Source of the DNA: Alicyclobacillus hesperidum | Lineage (GTDB): Bacteria > Bacillota > Bacilli > Alicyclobacillales > Alicyclobacillaceae | Direction: 5' to 3' | DNA length: 64,000 bases | NCBI RefSeq assembly: GCF_900107035.1 | Contig: NZ_FNOJ01000004.1 | Span: forward strand, 62,001-126,000 | Part shown: positions 11,001-19,445 of the stretch, one piece after another | Layout of the letters: every line of letters starts with the position of its first letter | How positions within the stretch are numbered: the stretch's first letter is position 1 | Notes under the pieces: model-generated | Seen by the model: only the letters and a program-made list of their open reading frames with translations | Databases searched by the model: none | Told to the model about the DNA's origin: nothing | Program-made: the position numbers and the translations under genes

Positions 11001-12405
11001 AGAATATCAACCGCGTGCTCACCGCTATACGGAGGAGTTATTTGGCAAGGATCACGTGTTTCGCGCTGGCACCATTTCCGTGGTTGCGGAAAAAACGGCC
11101 TATGGGTATGTTCGGAAGTACGCAGAGGAAAAGGGACTCGTTCTGCGCAATGCAGAGATCGAGCGTCTGGTTCAGGGGTGTACGGGGGTCAAGCGCACGA
11201 CGGGTCAACACCCCGGCGGCCAGGTGGTCGTCCCAAATTACGTCGAGATCTACGACTTCACGCCAATTCAGTATCCGGCCGATGACCGGAATGCAGAGAC
11301 GTTCACAACGCACTTTGATTACCACTCAGGGCTTGAGAACTGTCTGCTAAAGTTGGATATTCTTGGTCATGACGATCCGACTGTGATCCGTATGTTGCAG
11401 GACTTAACTGGTGTTGACCCGAAGACTATCCCACTCGATGATCCAGACGTGCTCGCACTGTTCCGCGGTACGGAACCGCTGGGCGTGACGCCGGAAGAGA
11501 TCAGATCTGTTACGGGAACCTATGCAATTCCGGAATTTGGGACGCGTTTTGTGCGTCAAATGCTTGAGGACACGAGGCCGACGACGTTTTCAGAACTGGT
11601 TCGTATCTCCGGTCTTTCCCACGGTACAGATGTGTGGTTGAACAATGCCCAGGCGTTAATTCGAGAAGGCATCGCAACGCTTTCAGAAGTCATCTGTGCC
11701 CGCGACGACATCATGATTTATCTTATTCAGAAAGGTCTCGATCCCGCACGGGCATTTAAGATCATGGAGGGTATCCGCAAAGGTAAAGGTGTCAAGCCGG
11801 AAGACGAGGCATACATGCGTGAGCACAACGTGCCAGATTGGTACATCGAGTCTGGAAAGAAAATTAAGTACATGTTTCCAAAGGCGCACGCAGCGGCGTA
11901 TGTGTTGATGGCTGTGCGGATCGCATGGTTCAAAGTGCATCACCCGCTGGCATTCTACGCAACGTACTTCACCGTCCGCGCGGATGACTTCGACATTGCC
12001 CTCATGACGAAGGGACGAGACGCCATTTTGGCGAAGATCGACGAGATCGAGAGCAAGGGGAATGCGGCCTTACCGAAGGAGAAGAGCTTCGTTACGGTAT
12101 TGGAAGTGGCTTTGGAGATGGTTGCGCGCGGTTACAGATTTCTTCCAGTCAATCTGTACAAATCGGATGCAACTCGCTTTTTGATCGACGAGCGCGAGCA
12201 AGCGCTCATACCGCCGTTTGTTGCGATATCTGGAGTGGGCGAGACGGCTGCACGGAATTTGTACGAAGCGGCGCAGCAAGGCGAGTTTCTCTCACTCGAA
12301 GATTTGCAGACTCGTGGTCGCGTCTCCAAGACTGTCATCGATCTACTTACCGAGCTTGGGTGTCTTGAAGGTTTGCCTGAGACCAATCAACTTTCGCTGT
12401 TTTAG
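8053..12405 (+). CDS. polC: DNA polymerase III alpha subunit, PolC type
   Basis: 1450 residues, the Gram-positive replicative polymerase with its own proofreading exonuclease. In order I see an N-terminal region, an OB-fold (about 240-330), the first PHP part (about 345-410), the DEDDh exonuclease (about 435-605; Asp-Thr-Glu-Thr-Thr-Gly near 441, His-Asn-Ala-Glu-Phe-Asp, His-x5-Asp), the second PHP part and the palm domain. The palm has a four-cysteine zinc site near residues 920-950 and Pro-Asp-Ile-Asp-Leu-Asn-Phe-Ser-Gly near 976. The protein ends with Gln-Leu-Ser-Leu-Phe, consistent with a beta-clamp-binding tail. ATG start after GGAGGG at 8039-8044. Confidence 0.99.
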   Translation: MSAVLDHSPSDRALERVKRVRVDVAGRRVRIEVANPLCSNALNEVDGRRFASELSQYYLDLCQLREICREHFREACTCEWNVGVVDHLLSSDELQMITKLLCDGYSRKEPVAGKLLCQAQVVPRTEERNGQVELRFAAQAVVDKLAQKDVIGWLTRESQEMFGLSLSFTLHVSRESEEELAELRSRLQAEEEERVQQLLAEEETRIRAREAEDRSGNKPGRDAGAESAEPFVVGQMYPDPEPIPIREIVDEMRRASIVGRVFRHERRTLASGRTLIQFNITDFTDSISAKMFVQHERDLAALETFGDGVWVKLQGQVQFDTYAKEIVFMAQAMRPEPAPVRRDEAEDKRIELHAHTVMSAQDGVVSAADLVRRAAAWGHPAIAITDHGGVQSFPEAYGAAKKHGIRLLLGVEAYVVDDGGLVVYREREQPFTDETTFVVFDTETTGLNAREDTLIEIAAVKVRGGEIVDTYASLIDPERPLSPKITELTGISNDMVKGQPKLADVLAKFRDFVQGAILVAHNAEFDVGFLNQCAERLGMPAWEEPVIDTLALARALYPGEKNYKLKTLTQKFSVELVNHHRALADSEATAKVFLHMLKDCKERGLVDLSHLNQLRGQVDIARVRPFHATILVRNRDGLRNLYRLVSMANTEYLHRIPRLPKSVLAQFREGLLIGTACRQGELIESFIRGKSIDEIEALCEFYDYLEIQPPSHYEPLIRDEVLPSFEHVRELLRQIVDMGKRLNKPVVATGDVHFLDEHDHVYREIFLQSQKLDTKQPPLYFRTTDEMLAEFSFLGEEDARSVVIDQPQAVAQLCEDVKPIPDELHTPVIEGAEEEIRTLSYRKATAIYGSPLPEIVEKRLEKELHSIISNGFSVIYLIAHKLVTKSLTDGYLVGSRGSVGSSLVATMTDITEVNPLPPHYVCPNCQYSEFFLQGEYGSGFDLPEKACPHCGTSLRKDGQDIPFETFLGFDGDKVPDIDLNFSGEYQPRAHRYTEELFGKDHVFRAGTISVVAEKTAYGYVRKYAEEKGLVLRNAEIERLVQGCTGVKRTTGQHPGGQVVVPNYVEIYDFTPIQYPADDRNAETFTTHFDYHSGLENCLLKLDILGHDDPTVIRMLQDLTGVDPKTIPLDDPDVLALFRGTEPLGVTPEEIRSVTGTYAIPEFGTRFVRQMLEDTRPTTFSELVRISGLSHGTDVWLNNAQALIREGIATLSEVICARDDIMIYLIQKGLDPARAFKIMEGIRKGKGVKPEDEAYMREHNVPDWYIESGKKIKYMFPKAHAAAYVLMAVRIAWFKVHHPLAFYATYFTVRADDFDIALMTKGRDAILAKIDEIESKGNAALPKEKSFVTVLEVALEMVARGYRFLPVNLYKSDATRFLIDEREQALIPPFVAISGVGETAARNLYEAAQQGEFLSLEDLQTRGRVSKTVIDLLTELGCLEGLPETNQLSLF

Positions 12406-12416
12406 GAGGTCTACGC

Positions 12417-12809
12417 ATGGCGATTCGAAAACTGGAACACACAGGTGTTATGGTCAACAATTTAGAGGAATCCATTGATTTCTATACGCGTATTCTCGGC
12501 ATGGAACTCAAAGGGATTCTCCAACACAATCAGCCTGGGATGCGCCTTGCATTTCTATCCTTCCCTGGTCAGACGGTCGAATTGGAATTGATTGAAGGCT
12601 ATCCAGTCGCCGTAGCGCCTGAAGGTCAGGTGCATCACTTGGCGTTTACAGTGGACGATATCGAGGTGGAGGCTGAGCGCTTGCGAGCGCTTGGAGTGTC
12701 GTTCATCGAACCGGAAATTACCACGTTGCGCAATCAGGCACGCTATATTTTCTTTGCCGGTCCAAATGGCGAACAACTGGAGCTCTTTCAGCCCGGCACT
12801 GAGGCTTAA
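12417..12809 (+). CDS. VOC-family (glyoxalase/epimerase-like) protein
   Basis: 130 residues, one vicinal-oxygen-chelate unit pair. Likely metal ligands are His8 (Leu-Glu-His-Thr-Gly-Val), the Glu in Val-Glu-Leu-Glu-Leu, the second His in Val-His-His-Leu-Ala-Phe and the Glu near the end (Glu-Gln-Leu-Glu-Leu-Phe). Such enzymes include glyoxalase I and methylmalonyl-CoA epimerase; the substrate cannot be assigned from sequence. Its Shine-Dalgarno AGGAGG overlaps the polC stop codon, so it belongs to the polC transcript, with pheA next. Confidence 0.85.
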   Translation: MAIRKLEHTGVMVNNLEESIDFYTRILGMELKGILQHNQPGMRLAFLSFPGQTVELELIEGYPVAVAPEGQVHHLAFTVDDIEVEAERLRALGVSFIEPEITTLRNQARYIFFAGPNGEQLELFQPGTEA

Positions 12810-12841
12810 TCGATCGTGTATCGGCGGACGGGAGGTTCAAG

Positions 12842-13753
12842 ATGCGACTTTATTACCTTGGCCCCGAAGGAACGCACAGCCATGAAGCATCCGCACTTGC
12901 GGCCCAACAATTGATCCTGGCGTCTGCGGAATTGTGCCCGCTGCCTACGTTTTCGGATGTACTAGCCGCTTGTTTTGCATCGCCACCGGGAGAAGCATTT
13001 GCGTGTGTCCCAATTGAAAACAGCATTCAGGGATCCGTGTGGCAGGTCTGGGATGAGGTCATGCGGGCATGTAGTATAGCGCCTTCGCAAGCGTCGCCCG
13101 CGTGGGGGATTTTGGCCGCTGTCACGCAACCTATACATCAGTTTGCTATTTATCAGGAAGGGACCGATCCGCTTCAGGTCACCACTGTTCTCTCGCATCC
13201 GCAGGCGTTGGCTCAGTGCGCACAAACGCTGAAAGTGCGGTATCCAAACGCCGTACCGTCAACCGTATCGAGTACAGCGGAAGCAGTGAGGCAGGTGGCC
13301 ATGCAGTCTGACAAGTCAGCGGTTGCCATCGGCAGCCGTCGTGCGGCCGCAGTTTATGGCCTCGCGTACGATGAAGCTCCGCTTGAGGATCATCAAGGAA
13401 ATGTCACGCGTTTTGCAGTGATTGGTCCGCGGGAAGTGAGCCTGCCCAAGCCGACCGCGCTCGAATGGACAGACGAGACCGCATCTTTGTGTCTGCGCGG
13501 AGTGCCGCATCGCCCAGGAGGATTGGTGGGTGCTCTGCAGGCGTTTGCGGCTGCGAATTTAAACCTCACACGTCTCGAGTCGCGACCAGTGGGCGACCAG
13601 CTTGGCCACTACGTCTATTATTTGGATGTGTCTGTGGCAGGACTGTGCGACGAGGGTCAATTGTCTTTGCAGCATGTGGTCGAGGAGCTTGCGACGCATG
13701 GTACAGAGGTGATTTCCTTAGGTGTGTATCCGGTATATCGCAATCCCGGATAA
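12842..13753 (+). CDS. pheA: Prephenate dehydratase
   Basis: 303 residues. It converts prephenate to phenylpyruvate in phenylalanine synthesis. The periplasmic-binding-like catalytic domain includes Val-Pro-Ile-Glu-Asn-Ser-Ile-Gln-Gly and the Asn-Val-Thr-Arg-Phe motif that holds the catalytic Thr. A C-terminal ACT domain (about 205-295) contains Leu-Thr-Arg-Leu-Glu-Ser-Arg-Pro, the usual phenylalanine feedback site. ATG start, about 30 bases after the VOC gene. A terminator follows. Confidence 0.96.
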   Translation: MRLYYLGPEGTHSHEASALAAQQLILASAELCPLPTFSDVLAACFASPPGEAFACVPIENSIQGSVWQVWDEVMRACSIAPSQASPAWGILAAVTQPIHQFAIYQEGTDPLQVTTVLSHPQALAQCAQTLKVRYPNAVPSTVSSTAEAVRQVAMQSDKSAVAIGSRRAAAVYGLAYDEAPLEDHQGNVTRFAVIGPREVSLPKPTALEWTDETASLCLRGVPHRPGGLVGALQAFAAANLNLTRLESRPVGDQLGHYVYYLDVSVAGLCDEGQLSLQHVVEELATHGTEVISLGVYPVYRNPG

Positions 13754-13767
13754 CGGGGGCTATCAAC

Positions 13768-13798
13768 AACAGGGCGTCCATTGGGCGCCCTGTTTTGT
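13768..13798 (+). terminator. Terminator between pheA and the convergent MFS gene
   Basis: Nine-base arms AACAGGGCG (13768-13776) and CGCCCTGTT (13786-13794) with a nine-base loop, followed by TTGTT on the plus strand. It sits between convergent genes and may serve both. Confidence 0.75.
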
Positions 13799-15024
13799 TA
13801 ACGCAGCAAAATGCTTGGCATGCGGACGGCACGCAGATTCCAGGCCACCGTGGCGAGGGGAGCCAAACACAGCACCGAAATGCACACGAAGTAGGGCAGA
13901 CTGCCCGCGGAGAACCCGAAGATAGAAACATATAAAAACAATCCAATACGGGCCGCCGAATAGAGCGCTTCGCGGACGATGAATCCGATTGCGACATTAT
14001 CAAATAGCTGACCGACTGCATCAAACTGTTGGGCGTTGACCTGGCTGAAAAAGAGCGGGTTCGCCAGGCTGACGACGACGTTAAAGGCGATGAGTAAGTG
14101 TGATCCATGCATGAACAACAAGGCGCTACCCATCGTTGCTGCGGCGCCACCCATCCACGCAAAATTCTGGCGGACTGCGTCCGATTTTGCGCGAATTCCG
14201 TAACCAATGACCAGATTGACGACAAGTGAAAGTAAGGCATACAAGGTATTCAGCCAACCGGCTCCCAAAATCCCGCTGCCATACGAGTAGGTCAGTACGC
14301 CGGCCGCGAAGTTGACGAAGTACGTGTAGAGGCTACACGTGAGCACGGCGACGGCAAAAGTACCGAGCCCAAAGCCCAGCAGTCGACGGCGAGGTGGAGT
14401 TGGCACAGCGGGAACATCCGCCGTACGCGTGAACGCCAAGCGTGGGAACGGCCGCGCCAATGCAAAAATGGCCGTAAACATGGCGATCACGACGGTGAAC
14501 ATCGCCGTGTAGCCAAAGGCATGAATGACGGTCGCGGAAAGTGTCGGCATGGCTGCGGCGATACAACTGGTTGCCAAGTTGAAGCGAGCAATGGTTTGAC
14601 CGCGTTCACCAGCATTCGAGAACTGGAACAAAACCAAATTATATCCCATATAGTAGAATCCCGAGGCAATACCCATCATCGCAGCGACAACGAGATCCAG
14701 CACTAGAACGCCGTGCGGAATGATCATGAGTAGGGCGATGGCGCCAATGCCCCAGAGTGACCCAAACATGATGTTGCGCTTTGTCGAAGATTTGCTGATC
14801 GCGCCCCCAACAATAAACGCGCCGATCCAAAATACATACATGACCACGTTATATAACGCCGTCGCGCGTAGAGAAGAAAACCCCTGATAGATGTAAATGT
14901 TGATAAACAGGTTCGAAAATTGCGAGCAAAGATAGAACAACATGTTGCAAATGGATAGGCGAATGATGGGCTTCAAGGACGTCGACGCTCCCATCGAAAA
15001 ATGGACGGCGGGAAAAACCGACAT
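13798..15024 (-). CDS. MFS-type transporter
   Basis: 408 residues with about eleven to twelve hydrophobic segments and short charged loops, as in the major facilitator superfamily. The Gly-x-x-Ser-Lys-Ser-Ser-Thr-Lys-Arg loop after the second or third helix resembles the superfamily loop motif. I cannot name a substrate. A purine-rich GAGGAAGG precedes the ATG at 15024. It begins 22 bases after the typA stop, so both are probably cotranscribed on the minus strand. Confidence 0.8.
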   Translation of the reverse strand: MSVFPAVHFSMGASTSLKPIIRLSICNMLFYLCSQFSNLFINIYIYQGFSSLRATALYNVVMYVFWIGAFIVGGAISKSSTKRNIMFGSLWGIGAIALLMIIPHGVLVLDLVVAAMMGIASGFYYMGYNLVLFQFSNAGERGQTIARFNLATSCIAAAMPTLSATVIHAFGYTAMFTVVIAMFTAIFALARPFPRLAFTRTADVPAVPTPPRRRLLGFGLGTFAVAVLTCSLYTYFVNFAAGVLTYSYGSGILGAGWLNTLYALLSLVVNLVIGYGIRAKSDAVRQNFAWMGGAAATMGSALLFMHGSHLLIAFNVVVSLANPLFFSQVNAQQFDAVGQLFDNVAIGFIVREALYSAARIGLFLYVSIFGFSAGSLPYFVCISVLCLAPLATVAWNLRAVRMPSILLR

Positions 15025-15045
15025 CCCGCCACCTTCCTCGTTTTA

Positions 15046-16881
15046 TCATGCCTCTTGGCGTGTGCGCCGCTGCGCCTTTTCACGCTCACTCTTGTTCAAG
15101 ATCCGCTTGCGCAGGCGAACAGCTTGTGGTGTGACCTCGCACAGTTCGTCGTCTTCGATGTATGTGATGGATTCTTCCAACGACAGAGTACGGGCGGCCT
15201 TTAGGCGGACGGTTTCGTCTTTCGTGGCCGAGCGGATATTGGTCTGGTGTTTAGCCTTGGTCACATTGACCGTCAGATCGTTTTCGCGCGTGTGTTCGCC
15301 GACAATCATGCCTTCGTATACTGGCGTTCCGGGCGTGATGAACATGACGCCGCGGTCCTCGAGATTACCCAGCGCGTACGCTGTGGCTTCACCTGTGTCC
15401 ATCGAGACCAAGACACCCTGTCTGCGCGTCGTGATTGAACCGCGCCACGGGCCATATTCATGGAAGCGGTGGTGCATGGTTCCGTAACCCTTCGTCATCG
15501 TGAGGAATTCCGTGCGGAAGCCAATCAGTCCGCGCGTCGGAACATGGAACACCAGGCGCGTCATATCTCCTTGACCGGTCGGTTCCAAGCTTACCATTTC
15601 GCCTTTGCGCGAACCGAGCGATTCAATCACCGATCCGACGGCATCCGATGGCACGTCCGCAACAAATTCTTCGATAGGCTCCATCTTCTGGCCATCGATC
15701 TCCTTGACGATGACATGGGGCTTCGAGACTGCTAATTCATAGCCTTCTCGACGCATGGTTTCGATCAAGATAGATAGGTGAAGTTCGCCCCGGCTCGCTA
15801 CGAGAAACACGTCGGCGTCTTCTGTCTCTTGTACGCGCAGACTGACATCGGACTCTAGCTCTTGGAACAGTCGCTCACGCAACTTGCGTGACGTCACGTG
15901 CGTGCCTTCTCGCCCGGCGAACGGGCTGTCGTTGACGCGAAACGTCATTTCCAAAGTCGGTTCGTCAATCCTTAGCAACGGCAATGGATCTGCATTCGCG
16001 GGATCGGCAACGGTTTCCCCCACCATAATTTCAGGAATCCCGGCAACCGCCACGATATCCCCTGCAAATGCTTCGTTCACTTCGATCCGCCGTAACCCCT
16101 GATGGGCAAACAGCTTCTGGATGCGTTTTTGGACGACGGTGCCGTCGCGTTGGATGAGGGCGACGGTTTCACCTTGCCGCAGGACGCCGCGTGCAATGCG
16201 GCCAATGCCGATGCGTCCCAAATATTCATTGTAATCGAGCATCGTGACTTGCCATTGTAAGGGTCCTGAAACGTCGACGTCAGGTGCTGGAATGTGTTCA
16301 ATAATAGCTTGGAACAAGGGTTCCATATTCGTCCCTGGCACACTCGGGTCGTCCGTCGCAGTACCGAGTATTGCCGATGTGTAGACGACGGGAAATTCGA
16401 GTTGATCTTCATTGGCGCCGAGATCGATAAACAAGTCCAGCACTTCATCGATGACTTCGGCTGGGCGGGCGTTGGGTCGATCCATCTTATTGACCACGAC
16501 CACGGGTACAAGTCCGGCAGAGAGGGCCTTTTCAAGTACAAAACGCGTTTGTGGCATGACGCCTTCAAACGCATCGACGACGAGCAATACGCCGTCGACC
16601 ATCTTGACGATGCGCTCGACTTCGCCGCTGAAGTCTGCGTGGCCAGGTGTATCGACGAGGTTGATGCGGTAATCTTTATAAGGTATGGATGTGGTTTTGG
16701 CGAGAATCGTGATGCCGCGTTCGCGCTCGAGGTCGTTGGAGTCGAGCGCCCGCTCGTGAATCTGCTCATTGTCGCGGAAGAGTCCCGACTGTTTAAGCAG
16801 TTGGTCAACCAGGCTTGTCTTGCCGTGGTCGACGTGCGCGACAATCGCCACGTTCCGCATCCGAGTTACATCGGTTTGCAT
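15046..16881 (-). CDS. typA: Ribosome-associated GTPase TypA/BipA
   Basis: 611 residues, full length. A translational GTPase related to EF-G that helps 50S assembly under stress and cold. The P-loop is Ala-His-Val-Asp-His-Gly-Lys-Thr, G3 is Asp-Thr-Pro-Gly-His-Ala-Asp-Phe and G4 is Asn-Lys-Met-Asp; the C-terminal domain specific to BipA follows. The start at 16881 has AAGGAGGA four to five bases upstream; an upstream in-frame extension has no such site. It is transcribed divergently from rimP. Confidence 0.97.
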   Translation of the reverse strand: MQTDVTRMRNVAIVAHVDHGKTSLVDQLLKQSGLFRDNEQIHERALDSNDLERERGITILAKTTSIPYKDYRINLVDTPGHADFSGEVERIVKMVDGVLLVVDAFEGVMPQTRFVLEKALSAGLVPVVVVNKMDRPNARPAEVIDEVLDLFIDLGANEDQLEFPVVYTSAILGTATDDPSVPGTNMEPLFQAIIEHIPAPDVDVSGPLQWQVTMLDYNEYLGRIGIGRIARGVLRQGETVALIQRDGTVVQKRIQKLFAHQGLRRIEVNEAFAGDIVAVAGIPEIMVGETVADPANADPLPLLRIDEPTLEMTFRVNDSPFAGREGTHVTSRKLRERLFQELESDVSLRVQETEDADVFLVASRGELHLSILIETMRREGYELAVSKPHVIVKEIDGQKMEPIEEFVADVPSDAVGSVIESLGSRKGEMVSLEPTGQGDMTRLVFHVPTRGLIGFRTEFLTMTKGYGTMHHRFHEYGPWRGSITTRRQGVLVSMDTGEATAYALGNLEDRGVMFITPGTPVYEGMIVGEHTRENDLTVNVTKAKHQTNIRSATKDETVRLKAARTLSLEESITYIEDDELCEVTPQAVRLRKRILNKSEREKAQRRTRQEA

Positions 16882-16913
16882 GGTGTCCTCCTTGCACTGA
16901 CTTTGCGCTAAAC

Positions 16914-16942
16914 ACGATAGCACGAAGGCTTCACGATTACAA
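16914..16942 (-). promoter_or_regulatory. Sigma-A promoter of typA
   Basis: On the minus strand TTGTAA (16942-16937), a 17-base spacer and TATCGT (16919-16914), with a TG extension upstream of the -10. It lies about 30 bases from the typA start. Confidence 0.6.
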
Positions 16943-16964
16943 CGCAGTTGGCGATTGGCCGCGT

Positions 16965-16993
16965 TTGCAGGGAGCTTCCATAGGTGGTATAAT
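16965..16993 (+). promoter_or_regulatory. Sigma-A promoter of the rimP-nusA-infB operon
   Basis: TTGCAG at 16965-16970, exactly 17 bases, then a consensus TATAAT at 16988-16993. It is back-to-back with the typA promoter, whose -35 is only 22 bases away. Confidence 0.8.
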
Positions 16994-17026
16994 GCATGTG
17001 TTAGGCTTCGTATACCGTGTACGGAC

Positions 17027-17057
17027 AAGAGTGGGGCTATTTCCCACTCTTTGATTT
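17027..17057 (+). terminator. Leader hairpin with short T-rich tail (possible attenuator) before rimP
   Basis: Perfect nine-base arms AAGAGTGGG (17027-17035) and CCCACTCTT (17043-17051) followed by TGATTT. It lies about 25 bases after the expected transcription start of the nusA operon and upstream of the first gene, so it would act as an attenuator or 5' stabiliser. Confidence 0.5.
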
Positions 17058-17128
17058 ATGCTAGGCACTTTTTGGCGTACGCGTGGCGATGGCAAGATGA
17101 CCGAGCCCGAGCTTGGGGAGGATGGCAC

Positions 17129-17602
17129 GTGGCGAAAGAACGTGTGACGGACATAGTCGAGCGTTTGGTGTTGCCGATTGTGGAGAAAGAGCAAGTTGAA
17201 TTGGTCGACGTGGAATTTCAAAAAGCAGGCGCCAATTGGTATCTGCGAGTGTTCATTGACAAGCCCGGCGGTGTGGACATTGATGACTGCAGCCGCGTGA
17301 GTGAGCAACTGTCAGAGCAGTTGGACATCGTCGATCCGATTCCCGAATCCTATTTTCTCGAGGTCTCGTCGCCTGGTGCAGAGCGCCCTTTGAAGAAACC
17401 GGCAGACTTTGAGCGAGCAATCGGTGAACATGTCTATGTTTCGCTGTACGAGCCCATCGACGGATCCAAGTCGTTCGAAGGCACACTTCTTTCATACGAC
17501 GGCGAGCAGTTGGAACTCGACGTACGTGTGAAAACGAGAAGTCGTAAAGTCACCGTTCCGCTCGCCAAGGTGGCACTGGCGCGTCTGGCCGTCGAATTAT
17601 GA
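17129..17602 (+). CDS. rimP: Ribosome maturation factor RimP
   Basis: 157 residues. RimP assists 30S subunit assembly. The N-terminal domain (Glu-Leu-Val-Asp-Val-Glu-Phe, Leu-Arg-Val-Phe-Ile-Asp-Lys-Pro-Gly-Gly-Val, Asp-Asp-Cys-Ser-Arg-Val-Ser) and the Glu-Val-Ser-Ser-Pro-Gly-Ala-Glu-Arg-Pro-Leu motif are typical, followed by a small SH3-like C-terminal domain. GTG start, seven bases after GGGGAGG (17115-17121). It is the first gene of the nusA operon. Confidence 0.95.
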   Translation: MAKERVTDIVERLVLPIVEKEQVELVDVEFQKAGANWYLRVFIDKPGGVDIDDCSRVSEQLSEQLDIVDPIPESYFLEVSSPGAERPLKKPADFERAIGEHVYVSLYEPIDGSKSFEGTLLSYDGEQLELDVRVKTRSRKVTVPLAKVALARLAVEL

Positions 17603-17672
17603 GCGCTATCGCCGGGATGGGGCAGCCACGGCCGGCGTGCGTGAGATTAATGCAAGGGGGAGGTTCCCTTCT

Positions 17673-18797
17673 ATGAACGTTGATTTTCTGGACGCGCTGG
17701 AGCAACTCGCCCGCGAGAAGGGCATTGATAAAGAAGTTCTGTTGGAGGCCATTGAAGCAGCACTTATTTCTGGTTATAAGCGCAACTTTAACTCTGCAGG
17801 CAACGTCCGGGTAGATATTCATCGTGATACTGGCGAAGTTCGCGTGTTCGCACGAAAAACGGTGGTCGAGGAACCGGAAGACACACGCACGGAGATCTCG
17901 CTCGATGCGGCTAGAGATATCAACCCGAGTTACCAATTGGGCGATGTCGTTGAAATTGAGGTGACCCCGCGCGACTTTGGGCGGATCGCTGCACAGACGG
18001 CCAAGCAAGTGGTGACGCAACGGATCCGCGAAGCGGAACGTTCGGTCATCTATGGAAAGTTCGCTGATCGCGAGGAAGAGGTCGTGAGTGGCATCGTCAG
18101 TCGCATCGAGCCGCGTGTCGCGTATGTTGACCTCGGAGATACGGAGGCTGTCATGCCTCAATCGGAGCAGATGCCGACTGATAAATTGCACTTGGGAGAC
18201 CGTGTCAAAGTGTTCATCGCGCGGGTCGAACGAACGACGAAGGGACCACAAATCGTTGTATCAAGAAGTCACCCGGGGCTGTTAAAGCGGCTTTTCGAAT
18301 TGGAAGTGCCTGAGATTTATGACGGCGTCGTCGAAATCAAAGCCGTGTCGCGCGAGGCCGGATATCGCTCGAAGATCGCAGTCCATTCGCGCAATCCTGA
18401 GGTCGATCCGATTGGCGCGTGCGTAGGCACGCGTGGCGGCCGCGTACAGTCTGTCGTGAATGAACTCAATGGCGAAAAGATCGATATCGTTGAGTGGAGC
18501 GAGGATCCAGCGACTTTTGTCGCCAATGCGCTGTCTCCTGCCAAAGTTGTCGATGTACAGATCTTTGAGACTGAAAAAGTTGCGAGGACCATCGTTCCCG
18601 ATTACCAACTGTCGCTTGCGATCGGCAAAGAGGGGCAGAACGCGCGCTTGGCCGCTCGCTTAACCGGTTGGAAGATCGACATTAAGAGCGAGTCACAGGT
18701 GTCGGGTGAGGACTTGTTTACAAACCTCGACGAGGACCCGGAAAGTGATGACAATGCAGTCGGTACGCTTGCTGACGATTGGCTGAACGAACCTTAA
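17673..18797 (+). CDS. nusA: Transcription termination/antitermination factor NusA
   Basis: 374 residues. NusA binds RNA polymerase and modulates pausing, termination and antitermination. I see the N-terminal polymerase-binding domain (Met-Asn-Val-Asp-Phe-Leu-Asp-Ala-Leu), an S1 domain (about 135-200) and two KH domains (Cys-Val-Gly-x-Arg-Gly-x-Arg-Val; Ile-Gly-Lys-x-Gly-Gln-Asn-Ala-Arg-Leu-Ala), ending in an acidic tail. There is no acidic-repeat domain, as usual in Bacillota. ATG start after GGGGGAGG. Confidence 0.98.
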   Translation: MNVDFLDALEQLAREKGIDKEVLLEAIEAALISGYKRNFNSAGNVRVDIHRDTGEVRVFARKTVVEEPEDTRTEISLDAARDINPSYQLGDVVEIEVTPRDFGRIAAQTAKQVVTQRIREAERSVIYGKFADREEEVVSGIVSRIEPRVAYVDLGDTEAVMPQSEQMPTDKLHLGDRVKVFIARVERTTKGPQIVVSRSHPGLLKRLFELEVPEIYDGVVEIKAVSREAGYRSKIAVHSRNPEVDPIGACVGTRGGRVQSVVNELNGEKIDIVEWSEDPATFVANALSPAKVVDVQIFETEKVARTIVPDYQLSLAIGKEGQNARLAARLTGWKIDIKSESQVSGEDLFTNLDEDPESDDNAVGTLADDWLNEP

Positions 18798-18823
18798 GCG
18801 GTGCGGGGCAGGGGGAGGATGGC

Positions 18824-19105
18824 ATGAACAAGGTGCGGAAAGTGCCTCTGCGCAAATGTGTCGGTTGCCAGGAGATGAAACCGAAGCGTGAACTTGTGCG
18901 GGTGGTGCATACGCCTGAAGGTGAAGTGCGCGTCGACCCGACCGGCAAGCAGAATGGGCGCGGTGCCTATCTCTGCCCGCAGCCAAGCTGCTTACAAACG
19001 GCTCAGAAAAGGCGTTCATTGGAGCGCATGTTGAAGACGAGTATTCCTGACCAGGTGTATCAAGCTTTGGCGGAAAAGATGCGGGAGGTCGCGGGCGGTG
19101 CCTGA
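18824..19105 (+). CDS. ylxR: YlxR-family RNA-binding protein (RnpM)
   Basis: 93 residues. The YlxR fold is marked by Arg-Lys-Cys-Val-Gly-Cys, then Asp-Pro-Thr-Gly-Lys-x-Asn-Gly-Arg-Gly-Ala-Tyr-Leu-Cys and a last Cys. In B. subtilis YlxR has been described as an RNase P modulator (RnpM); that role is transferred by family. ATG at 18824 after GGGGGAGG, and an 8-base overlap with the next gene. Confidence 0.93.
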   Translation: MNKVRKVPLRKCVGCQEMKPKRELVRVVHTPEGEVRVDPTGKQNGRGAYLCPQPSCLQTAQKRRSLERMLKTSIPDQVYQALAEKMREVAGGA

Positions 19106-19445
19106 TGCGGCAGCGGTGTTGTCTCTACTCGGCATGGCGCGGCGGGCGCGAGCCGCGATCGACGGCCAGGATCGGATTCTTGCGGCGATTTCGAGTGGGC
19201 AGGCGAAGCTGGTGATTGTGGCGTTCGATTCCGGCTTGAACGGGCGTAAAAAAATGTTTGACAAGACGTCGTATTATCACGTGCCCATTGTGGAATTTGG
19301 CGACAAGGCGGAGTTGGGCAAGGCGATTGGGCGTAAAGAAGCTGCAGCTATTGCGATTGTCGAGGATGGCTTTGCGAATAAGTTGCGGTCGCGGATTGGG
19401 GAAACCCTCGGAGGTGGAGCGTTTGACGAAAATTCGAGTGTATGA
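19098..19445 (+). CDS. ylxQ: L7Ae-family RNA-binding protein YlxQ
   Basis: 115 residues, ribosomal L7Ae/L30e/YbxF family, which binds kink-turn RNA. The N-terminal Leu-Gly-Met-Ala-Arg-Arg-Ala-Arg and Ala-Lys-Leu-Val-Ile-Val-Ala-Phe-Asp are typical. It starts at GTG inside the end of ylxR and overlaps infB by 23 bases, so the three genes look translationally coupled. The exact cellular target in Bacilli is not settled. Confidence 0.9.
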   Translation: MPDAAAVLSLLGMARRARAAIDGQDRILAAISSGQAKLVIVAFDSGLNGRKKMFDKTSYYHVPIVEFGDKAELGKAIGRKEAAAIAIVEDGFANKLRSRIGETLGGGAFDENSSV

